Below are positions 35,783-43,845 of a stretch of DNA of 45,452 nt, in pieces. Position 1 is the first letter of the stretch, and each line of letters begins with the position of its first letter. The position numbers and the translations under genes are program-made. The notes beneath the pieces were generated by a model, which made no database searches, was not told the DNA's origin, and worked only from the letters and a program-made list of their open reading frames with translations. The DNA comes from an uncultured Ellagibacter sp. (lineage in GTDB: Bacteria; Actinomycetota; Coriobacteriia; Coriobacteriales; Eggerthellaceae), in NCBI GenBank assembly GCA_934654815.1, contig CAKUGU010000016.1, positions 1-45,452 of the forward strand, read 5' to 3'.

Positions 35783-36277
35783 ATGCATTTCAAGGGTACC
35801 GCGCATCGTTATGGGCGCGACATCGACACCGACGTCATCATCCCGGCCCGCTACCTCAACTCTTCGGACCCTGAATGGTTGGCACAGCACTGCCTGGAGG
35901 ACTTGGACGCCGATTTCGTGAAGAAGGTCAAGAAGGGCGACATCATCGTGGCCGAGGAGAACTTCGGATGCGGCTCTTCCCGCGAGCATGCACCGATCGC
36001 CATCAAGGCGGCGGGCGTGGACGTGGTCATCGCGAAGAGCTTCGCGCGCATCTTCTACCGCAACTCGATCAACACGGGGCTTGCCATCATGGAATGCCCC
36101 GAGGCGGTCGACGCCATCAAGCAAGGCGACGTCGTGGACGTCGACGCCGATGCGGGCGTCATCACCAACACCACGACGGGCGAGACCTTCAAGGCACAGC
36201 CGTTCCCGCCGTTCATCCGCGAGATCATCGAGGAAGGCGGCCTCATCAACCGCACGAAAAAGGTGCTGGGGCTGTAG
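35783..36277 (+). CDS. leuD: 3-isopropylmalate dehydratase, small subunit
   Basis: The 164-residue protein is the swivelling small subunit that completes the active site with LeuC. Marks are [30 protein letters not shown] and [16 protein letters not shown]. Length is typical for the LeuC2/LeuD2 form. TTAGGAAGGAC precedes the ATG. Confidence 0.97.
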   Translation: MHFKGTAHRYGRDIDTDVIIPARYLNSSDPEWLAQHCLEDLDADFVKKVKKGDIIVAEENFGCGSSREHAPIAIKAAGVDVVIAKSFARIFYRNSINTGLAIMECPEAVDAIKQGDVVDVDADAGVITNTTTGETFKAQPFPPFIREIIEEGGLINRTKKVLGL

Positions 36278-36398
36278 AGGCCGATCAGCGGTCGAGAAGT
36301 TCTGGGTTCGCGCTTCTTCGAGGGCGACGAAGCGACGAGTCGATGATTTCGCTTCGGCTGCTTAAACAAAGGGAAAGGGCTCGTATCGAGCCTATCGT

Positions 36399-36430
36399 CG
36401 GGCCTGGAACGGATATCCGTTCCAGGCCCG
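36399..36430 (+). terminator. Perfect 32-bp palindrome, likely terminator of leuCD
   Basis: CGGGCCTGGAACGGAT is followed directly by its exact reverse complement, then TTT. As RNA it folds into a 14-bp hairpin with a 4-base loop. The T tract is short, so a second role such as a regulator site is possible. Confidence 0.7.
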
Positions 36431-36951
36431 TTTGCGTTGATAGGGATGTTCTACCGTTCGCTGCGATTCAGCGGGAGGGGCTTTCTCCGGCTGGGAACGA
36501 CTCGCCGCAAGCGTATCTTCTCGAGAATCTCGCCATCGTGGACAAAAAGGGTTGATATGCGAGGATTCTTCTTTGTCCTTGATTTGCTCTTCCCGGGAAG
36601 ATCGATAAAAGACCAGGTCGTGGATTGTCGAGCGTCAAGATGGGGGTCCGGAGGATGTTTTCGGGCTCGCATATCGCTTCTTTTTGTCCACGGCGTGTCG
36701 ATTTGGAAGCAACGGAGGCTATGGGCTTCGACAGAAGAGGCCCGAGGGGATTCAAGCGAGGGCGGAGAATGCGGGGAATTTTGGAAATGAGCGAAGTGCG
36801 GCGCATCTTGTGCAAAGTGGGCGCCTTCGCGGTGCTTCTTCAAGGAAGCGTAAGTTTGCGCGAGGAAATGGGCACGCGGCATCCTTGCGCCTTGTTGCTG
36901 CGCTAATATAGTCGGGTGCGATAAACCGCTCATTGAAAGAGGCTTGCAACT
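36431..36951. other. Gene-free region before leuB
   Basis: About 520 bases with no convincing gene on either strand: the frames that stay open lack ribosome binding sites and have Arg/Ser/Pro-rich, shadow-like composition. It contains a CTTCCCGGGAAG palindrome (about 36590) between the arms of a long inverted repeat, and TAATAT near 36905 that could serve as a -10 for leuB. Confidence 0.5.
36538..36691. repeat. 26-bp inverted repeat with 102-bp spacing
   Basis: The arm at 36538-36563 (starting GTGGACAAAAAG, ending GATATGCGAG) matches the reverse complement of 36666-36691 at 22 of 26 positions, the four differences being one contiguous block in the middle. In RNA this would be a long stem with an internal loop; in DNA it looks like the ends of a small element. 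No transposase is present. Confidence 0.7.
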
Positions 36952-38061
<1,110 letters not shown>

Positions 38062-38079
38062 GTTCCGTATCGTTGCGGA

Positions 38080-38113
38080 CATGGGCGCCAACCGAGCTTT
38101 CGGCGCGCCCATG
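38080..38113 (+). other. Hairpin after leuB
   Basis: CATGGGCGC pairs with GCGCCCATG around a 16-base loop. There is no T tract; it may be a weak terminator or a structure between leuB and the HIT gene. Confidence 0.5.
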
Positions 38114-38192
38114 CCCGCGGTGAAGCGGTTCGGTAGGCGATACCGTGCTGCCGTTCGATGAACCTTCGGCAGCGCTCTCGAAAGGAAACGAC

Positions 38193-38564
38193 ATGGCTGA
38201 CGATTGCCTGTTCTGCAAACTGATCTCGGGCGAGATCCCCACGAACAAGGTGTACGAAGACGACATCTGCTTCGCTTTCGACGACATTGAGCCCGAAGCG
38301 CCGGTGCACACGCTTCTCGTGCCGAAGAAGCACTACGACGACATGTGTGACGGCGTGCCCGAGGAGGTTTTCGGCCACATGATGGCCGTGGTGCCGAAGG
38401 TCGCCGAGATCAAGGGCGTGCGCGAGTCCGGCTTCCGCACGGTGGTGAACACCGGCCCCGATTCCGCCACGACGGTGAAGCACTTCCATATCCACATCTT
38501 GGGCGGCGTGAAGATGGGCCGCTTCACGTTCGAGAATTCCCAGCGTGCGCAGGGCGGGGAATAG
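38193..38564 (+). CDS. HIT family hydrolase
   Basis: The 123-residue protein is a Hint-type nucleotide hydrolase or transferase. CLFCKLISGEIP begins the chain and the histidine triad is KHFHIHILGG; LVPKKHYDD is also typical. Such enzymes remove AMP from amine or lysine adducts in the cytoplasm. AAAGGAAACG precedes the ATG. A strong terminator follows. Confidence 0.95.
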   Translation: MADDCLFCKLISGEIPTNKVYEDDICFAFDDIEPEAPVHTLLVPKKHYDDMCDGVPEEVFGHMMAVVPKVAEIKGVRESGFRTVVNTGPDSATTVKHFHIHILGGVKMGRFTFENSQRAQGGE

Positions 38565-38592
38565 CTCGAACCTTTATTCCATAAACGATCGC

Positions 38593-38634
38593 AAGCCCCT
38601 TCGCATCTCGAATCGAACGCGAAGGGGCTTTTTG
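38593..38634 (+). terminator. Terminator after the HIT gene
   Basis: AAGCCCCTTCGC pairs with GCGAAGGGGCTT over 12 bp, followed by a T run. Confidence 0.92.
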
Positions 38635-38651
38635 TGCAGGTCGTATCCCTA

Positions 38652-38682
38652 TTGATATGGTAGTAATTAAGTACCATATCAA
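38652..38682 (+). promoter_or_regulatory. Perfect inverted-repeat operator, 11-bp arms
   Basis: TTGATATGGTA, a 9-base AT-rich spacer, and TACCATATCAA form a perfect inverted repeat in an unusually AT-rich stretch, 114 bases upstream of the NifX-like gene. The size suggests a dimeric repressor site; no regulator gene is adjacent. Confidence 0.7.
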
Positions 38683-38795
38683 GAACATTTTGCGGTGTTT
38701 TGTTCTGTATCGGGTGAGTCGTCTTAAACACCCAATATTTGGAGTATTTTGAGGCCGTTAATGAAGACGATTGGAAAACGAGAAAGAGGAGCTTC

Positions 38796-39176
38796 ATGGC
38801 TTCAATTAAACTTGCCGTGCCGACCATGGGCGCGGCCGGACTTACCGCGGAGCGCTCGGGCCATTTCGGGCATTGCGATTGTTTCACCGTGGTCGATATC
38901 GTGGACGGTGTTGTGGCGGAGGAGACGACGATGATCGCCAACCCGCCCCATGAAGAGGGCGGGTGCCTGCGCCCGGTGGGCCTGCTCGCCGAAGCAGGCT
39001 GCGATGCCATCGTGGCAGCCGGCATGGGAATGCGTCCGCTCATGGGCTTCAACCAGGCGGGGATCACGGTGTACTACGACGCCGAACATCCCATCGTCGG
39101 CGATGCGGCCCGCGCCGTCGCCGCAGGTGAAGCGCCCATCATGTCCGCCGACCAGGCGTGTAACCATCATCGCTAG
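38796..39176 (+). CDS. NifX/NifB-type FeMo-cofactor-binding domain protein
   Basis: The 126-residue protein is a single domain of the dinitrogenase iron-molybdenum cofactor type: AVPTMGAAGLTAERSGHFGHCDCFTVVD at the start, a Gly-rich middle with CDAIVAAGMGMRP, and a His-containing end (CNHHR). These domains bind Fe-S or Mo-containing clusters; many stand-alone copies occur in anaerobes without nitrogenase. AAAGAGGAG precedes the ATG. It stands alone behind an operator-like palindrome. A role in metal cluster handling for molybdoenzymes is possible. Confidence 0.88.
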   Translation: MASIKLAVPTMGAAGLTAERSGHFGHCDCFTVVDIVDGVVAEETTMIANPPHEEGGCLRPVGLLAEAGCDAIVAAGMGMRPLMGFNQAGITVYYDAEHPIVGDAARAVAAGEAPIMSADQACNHHR

Positions 39177-39291
39177 GGAAATGCGGCTCAGCTTGGCGTG
39201 CGCTTCCTGCGCTGCGTCCGTTCGCAAGCAGAAACGCGGGAACGCCGGGAGAAATGGTTGAGGGCTGCCAAGCGAACCCTTCTTTGCTGCT

Positions 39292-39330
39292 GCGACCCCC
39301 GCAGGCTTCGGTCTGCGGGGGTCGCGCTTT
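39292..39330 (+). terminator. Terminator after the NifX-like gene
   Basis: GCGACCCCCGCAG pairs perfectly with CTGCGGGGGTCGC around an 8-base loop, followed by GCTTTT. Confidence 0.88.
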
Positions 39331-39378
39331 TCGTATGCGCTTCGTGTGCTATGCTTCATGCGAGAAGAAAGGGATTTC

Positions 39379-42195
39379 ATGGCGCGTTACGTGGAAGAAA
39401 AAGAGGGGCTGTACCGCATCTGCCGAAAGGGAGGTCTGTTCGGGCCGCGGGTTCGCATGCTGCCGAACGCGGTCGCCGCACTTTCCAGCGGCGGTGTCGC
39501 GGGCGTTTCGGATGACTCGCGCGAAGGCGAGCCTCGGTTCCCTCAGTACGGATGGGTCCGATCGCTTCTTCCGTCTCCGCGAAAAGACGATGCCTACCTG
39601 GTCGAATTCACTTCACCTGACACGTTTCGCATCTGGGGATACGCTGACCGCTACGGCCGCGCCTTTGTGACGTCGCGCCCGCTCGTCGCGCCGCCCGCTC
39701 GCGATGCGGATATCGTGTTCATCAAGGATTCGTCGACGAGCGAGCCCGGCCGGCCCCAGGCGCACGGCCATTCGCGCCGCGACCTGCATTCGCCTGCCCG
39801 CGCCGCCGACCTTGTTTCCGGCTGCGTGCAGCTGCGCGACAAGCAGGGGGTGCGCGAGGTTGCACGGTTTCGCAAGGAGAAGGGCGCCTACGCGCTGTTC
39901 GACTCCTGGTGCGACTTCGGCGACAACGCAACGGGGCTTGCCTACGACGACGCCCTCGCGCGCTGCTTCTTCGCGTTTTCGTTCCGTCCGCTGCTCGGCG
40001 GGGCGAACATTCCCGCCCGCGGGCTTGCGGGCATCTTGGAGCGCCTTGACTGCGACGCCCCGTTTGCGGCGCTCATCGAGGTCGTCCACGGCATCCGCCA
40101 GGCGGCGATCGATCCGGCCATGCGCCCGCCTACGCTCGCCCTTATGCTGGCGAGCTGGCTTGACGATATCGGGGCCGAACGCGTTCTGGCGGCGGCCCAA
40201 CCAGGTAAAACGGGGCAGCCGCCTCTGCGTCTTGTGCGAACCGCGCGCTATTCGAACACGTTTTACGTGGGCAAGGCCGATCCTGATTCGGAATTCCCCG
40301 AACGGAGCGTGTGGGCGCTTGAATCAGCGTTGAACAGGTTCCTGCTTATCATGGAGGAGTTGGGGGATCATGCGGCGCTCGCAGCGGCCGACGAGTGCGG
40401 GCGGGTCGATGCCGAGCTGTTCGCCGACATCGCCGTGCAAGCGCCGTGTGCCGAACACCCTGCAGACGAAGCGCGCCCCGTCGCGCAGCGGGCGGGCGAA
40501 TGGGACGTCCGTCGCGCAATCGGCGAGGCGATGGAGCGCTTCCAGCTGCCGATTCGGTTGTCGTCCCAGTTCAGGCTTGACGTGAAGGCGGGAGCTGCCG
40601 CTTTCGAGCTCGATGCCCCCGACGCTTCGTTCATGCCGGCGCGCGTCTTCGATGCGAAGTCGGCGACGTGGCGCGATCTCGCGGAAGAGGAACGGGGCCA
40701 AGCTGCGCTTCGCTACGCCGAATGTCTGGGCGTGATGCTCGCAGCGGCGGCGTTCAACGCGGGGGCGGCTGTGCGCAGCGTCGAGGTGGTCGCCTACGCG
40801 GCTCGGTTCGACGACACCGCCGAGGACGCCGCTCCGTTGTACCGCGTGTCGTTCTCGCGGGAGGCGTTTTGCGGAGGCGACGATCCCGCGTACCGAACGG
40901 CATCGGACGACCCCCATCCGCTCTTCACGGCGTGCGGCGCGCTGTTCGGCGAAGACGCGCGAAGCGACCGCGCGATCGACGACGTTGTGTCGGCGCAGGT
41001 GAGGGAGGCGCGCCGTGACCTTCCCGAGGTGGAATCGGGCGAGCTCACGGCGCGCGCCAAGAAGGCGTTCGGCGTCGACTCGCCGCGTGACTTGCGGATT
41101 CGCGCCGATTCTCAGCTTCGAAGCGTTGCCGAGCGGGTGGCTGCCGGCGTGGCGCGCGCGACGAGCGCCACCGAGGCGATCCGCTGCGTCCAGACGGAGC
41201 AGCGCGATGCGGACGATCCGCGCGTCTTCGAGGCGTGCACCCGTCTCATGACCGCGCTCATCGAGGACTCGGTCGACTCGGGCGACGAGAACGCGCTTGT
41301 GACCTGTTTCATGGGGGACGACCCGTACCTGATTGCGCTTGGACGGGCGCGCGCTGTCGCTCGGACGGATGCCCATGCGGCCGCGGAGGTCCTTCGCGAG
41401 GCAATCGCTCGTGCGGAGGCAAGCCACCGTTTCGACGACAACGCGGAAGCGGTTCATCGCATGTTCGACTCGTATGCATCGCGCATCCTGTACAACCGGG
41501 AACGCGCAGGCACGGCAACGTGGACGTGCGGGCTTATTGGGCCGCATCCCGACGAGGGCAAGCGGGTGGAGCTTCTTCCGACGTCGCTTGCGATGTGCTA
41601 CCTCGATTCCGTGCGCCTGCTCGAAGAGTCGTTCGACCATGCTGATGAGGCTCTTGAACTGGGAAAACGCTGTATCCAGGTGGCACCGACCTACTCGCCG
41701 GCGTATCGTCAGACGGCACGTGCCTACATGCTCGTGGGTGATTTGGCGAACTCCGCGAGGATGCTCAAGCGCGCGCTCGACGTAGCCACGCTGCCCGACG
41801 AGATCGCCATGGCGTACTACCAGCTCGCCTACGTCGAATGGAAGGCGGGCAACAGCGCCGCGGGCGTCGCTTGCTACCTGAAATCGATGATCGTCTCGCC
41901 GATCTACCTAGCGCAATGCACGATCGAGATGCGCCAGCTCATGGCGGAAACGGGGCAGGGCCCCCTTGCGCGGGAACAGGTCGATGCAATGCTCGCGGGT
42001 GCGGGAATCCCCGTGTCGCCGAGCGACGTGATGCTCGACGCGCTCGACGATGCCATGCACTGCGCCATCGACGCGAACATGTTCGGTGTGGGCTCGTCGC
42101 TTCTGGCGCTGCGCCTGCGCTACCGCCCCGACGATGCGCTCATGAACGTGCTCCAAAGCCTGAACGCACCCCTCGTTCCCAACACGCTCGACTAG
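39379..42195 (+). CDS. Large TPR-containing protein, unknown function
   Basis: The 938-residue protein has no signal peptide or membrane helix. Residues 1-350 hold a mixed region with no family I recognise (RYVEEKEGLYRICRKGG at the start, FDSWCDFGDNATGLAYDD near 175). Residues 380-600 look alpha/beta. The C-terminal third is helical, with TPR-like repeats at about 736-844 (ALELGKRCIQVAPTYSPAYRQ, then NSARMLKRALDVA). It is likely a cytoplasmic scaffold or sensor. AGAAAGGG precedes the ATG; an in-frame ATG 11 codons earlier lacks a site. It is flanked by terminators, so transcribed alone. Confidence 0.8.
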   Translation: MARYVEEKEGLYRICRKGGLFGPRVRMLPNAVAALSSGGVAGVSDDSREGEPRFPQYGWVRSLLPSPRKDDAYLVEFTSPDTFRIWGYADRYGRAFVTSRPLVAPPARDADIVFIKDSSTSEPGRPQAHGHSRRDLHSPARAADLVSGCVQLRDKQGVREVARFRKEKGAYALFDSWCDFGDNATGLAYDDALARCFFAFSFRPLLGGANIPARGLAGILERLDCDAPFAALIEVVHGIRQAAIDPAMRPPTLALMLASWLDDIGAERVLAAAQPGKTGQPPLRLVRTARYSNTFYVGKADPDSEFPERSVWALESALNRFLLIMEELGDHAALAAADECGRVDAELFADIAVQAPCAEHPADEARPVAQRAGEWDVRRAIGEAMERFQLPIRLSSQFRLDVKAGAAAFELDAPDASFMPARVFDAKSATWRDLAEEERGQAALRYAECLGVMLAAAAFNAGAAVRSVEVVAYAARFDDTAEDAAPLYRVSFSREAFCGGDDPAYRTASDDPHPLFTACGALFGEDARSDRAIDDVVSAQVREARRDLPEVESGELTARAKKAFGVDSPRDLRIRADSQLRSVAERVAAGVARATSATEAIRCVQTEQRDADDPRVFEACTRLMTALIEDSVDSGDENALVTCFMGDDPYLIALGRARAVARTDAHAAAEVLREAIARAEASHRFDDNAEAVHRMFDSYASRILYNRERAGTATWTCGLIGPHPDEGKRVELLPTSLAMCYLDSVRLLEESFDHADEALELGKRCIQVAPTYSPAYRQTARAYMLVGDLANSARMLKRALDVATLPDEIAMAYYQLAYVEWKAGNSAAGVACYLKSMIVSPIYLAQCTIEMRQLMAETGQGPLAREQVDAMLAGAGIPVSPSDVMLDALDDAMHCAIDANMFGVGSSLLALRLRYRPDDALMNVLQSLNAPLVPNTLD

Positions 42196-42238
42196 CACCC
42201 TCACCTGCGGATATTCTTTTCATCGCTTCCTTATTTCC

Positions 42239-42270
42239 AAGCCCCTTGACGCTGAAGCGCCAAGGGGCTT
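42239..42270 (+). terminator. Terminator after the TPR gene
   Basis: AAGCCCCTTG pairs with CAAGGGGCTT, with inner CGC/GCG pairs and a TGAA loop, followed by GCTCTTTTC. Confidence 0.88.
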
Positions 42271-42300
42271 GCTCTTTTCTCTCGGCATTTTCGCAAGAAC

Positions 42301-42354
42301 GAGACACGAAGGTCGAAGTGTCTCATCGCTCGGACACGGTGCCCGATGTGTCTC
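42301..42354 (+). promoter_or_regulatory. Repeated GTGTCTC sites upstream of the MFS/molybdoenzyme operon
   Basis: GAGACAC and GTGTCTC form an inverted repeat (10-base spacer), and GTGTCTCA recurs 30 bases later in the same orientation, about three helical turns away. This looks like a multi-site operator or activator region for the transport and molybdoenzyme genes that follow. The rest of the 335-base gap holds a CGCTCG ... CGAGCG hairpin near 42400 and no gene. Confidence 0.5.
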
Positions 42355-42530
42355 AAACGGTCTTTTTTCGCCGGTGAATGGTCGTTAAAGTACGTGTCGC
42401 TCGATCGAAAACGAGCGGTCTAAGAAAAGGCTCGAAGCCTCGTCGAAGGGAAACGCGGGGACTTTGGAGTTGGGGTTAACAGGGCGGGGATCGAGGATCC
42501 GCCCGAGAGAGGAAAAGAGGGGTTGAGAAA

Positions 42531-43778
42531 ATGAGCGAAGAGGCTCGCAAGTCCGAGATCAATCAAACAGGCCGCGCTTGGCTTGTTGCGATCATCGCGA
42601 TCATCGCGTCCATCTTGATCTCGGTCAACAACAACAAACTACCGGCAACGGCGTCGCTCGTGCTTCCCGCGCTCGGCATCGATACCGGCGCGCTCAGCAC
42701 GCTGATGTCGTTGAACGGCTACGTCGGGTTCGTGCTCGCGTTCGTCGCGGCCACCATCATCATGAAGTTCGGCACCAAGAAGTCGACGCTCATGGTTTTG
42801 GGATGCGCGCTCGTCGGCGCGGTCATCAGTGCGTTCGCGACATCCTATGAGCTCTTGGTCGTCGGCCGCCTGATCGAAGGTGTGGGCTACGCCTGCATCG
42901 GCACCGTGGTCCCCGTGCTCGTGTCCGAATGGTTCCCGCCGTCGAAGCGCGGCGTCCCGATGGGCATCTTCTCCGTATGGGTGCCGCTCGGCTCCATGTT
43001 CATCATGGGCACGTCCGGGTTCTTCTTCAACACCGCCGACCCGACGACGTATCACAACGTGTTCTGGTTCGTCGTGGTCCTTCTGGTCGTCATCACCGTT
43101 GTTTGGGCCGTTGCCGTGCGCAATCCGCAGCATTCTTACCTGGCCGAGGAATCCGACCCGAACGCCCCGAAGCCGAAGGTTTCCGAGGGCTTCAAGAGCC
43201 TGTCCTGCTGGGTAGCGATGATCGCTTTCGCCGCGTTCGCCCTGGGCACAGCATGCGTCATGAACTTCGAGACGCTCTACATGGTGCAGACCATGGGAAT
43301 GGACCAGGCTGCCGCGAACGGCATGCTCAACGTGGCCAACATCGCGGTCGTCGTCGGCGGTATCGCCATCGGCTTCGTGATGAACGCCGTGAAGAGCAAC
43401 ACCGGGCGCCTTGCAATCCTGGTTGTGAGCTCGGCGGTGCTCGGCATCTGCTTCGCGCTCGCCTACACGGTCAGCGGCGCGATGCTCACGCCCTGGCTTA
43501 TCGTGTTCGGCCTGTCCAACGGCATCGTTCCCGCGATCTTCTTCACGATGGTCGCTGAAATCGCCCCGCGCCCGGAACTTGCAAGCGTGTCGTCCACGCT
43601 GATGAGCTGCGGACAGTGCGTCGGCGGCATCTTGTTCGCCTTCGTCGGCGCGGTCGTCTCCGCTGCCGGCTGGGGCGCTTGCACGGGTCTGCTCGCGGGC
43701 GTCGGCATCGTGCTTTTCCTCGGTTCGTTGGCTCTGCTTCTCGTGATCAAGGCACGCGACAAGAAGCAGCAGGCTTAA
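42531..43778 (+). CDS. MFS transporter next to molybdoenzyme
   Basis: The 415-residue protein has about 12 membrane helices. GRLIEGVGYACIG and WFPPSKRGVPMG match the conserved loops of the major facilitator superfamily; the sequence style resembles the organic anion exporters/antiporters found beside Eggerthellaceae molybdoenzymes. It lies 67 bases before the molybdoenzyme gene and probably imports its substrate or exports the product. AGAGGAAAAGAGGGG precedes the ATG. The substrate is unknown; an aromatic or hydroxylated organic compound is a guess from the neighbour. Confidence 0.9.
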   Translation: MSEEARKSEINQTGRAWLVAIIAIIASILISVNNNKLPATASLVLPALGIDTGALSTLMSLNGYVGFVLAFVAATIIMKFGTKKSTLMVLGCALVGAVISAFATSYELLVVGRLIEGVGYACIGTVVPVLVSEWFPPSKRGVPMGIFSVWVPLGSMFIMGTSGFFFNTADPTTYHNVFWFVVVLLVVITVVWAVAVRNPQHSYLAEESDPNAPKPKVSEGFKSLSCWVAMIAFAAFALGTACVMNFETLYMVQTMGMDQAAANGMLNVANIAVVVGGIAIGFVMNAVKSNTGRLAILVVSSAVLGICFALAYTVSGAMLTPWLIVFGLSNGIVPAIFFTMVAEIAPRPELASVSSTLMSCGQCVGGILFAFVGAVVSAAGWGACTGLLAGVGIVLFLGSLALLLVIKARDKKQQA

Positions 43779-43845
43779 ACGATACATCCAAACGACATTT
43801 CGAGATTCGCTTTTGACGAGTAAGCAAGACGAGAGGAGTAAGGTT

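Noticed and set aside
36437..36906. Short plus- and minus-strand frames in the leuD-leuB gap
   Set aside because: No Shine-Dalgarno, no recognisable protein features, and they cover the inverted repeat; treated as non-coding.
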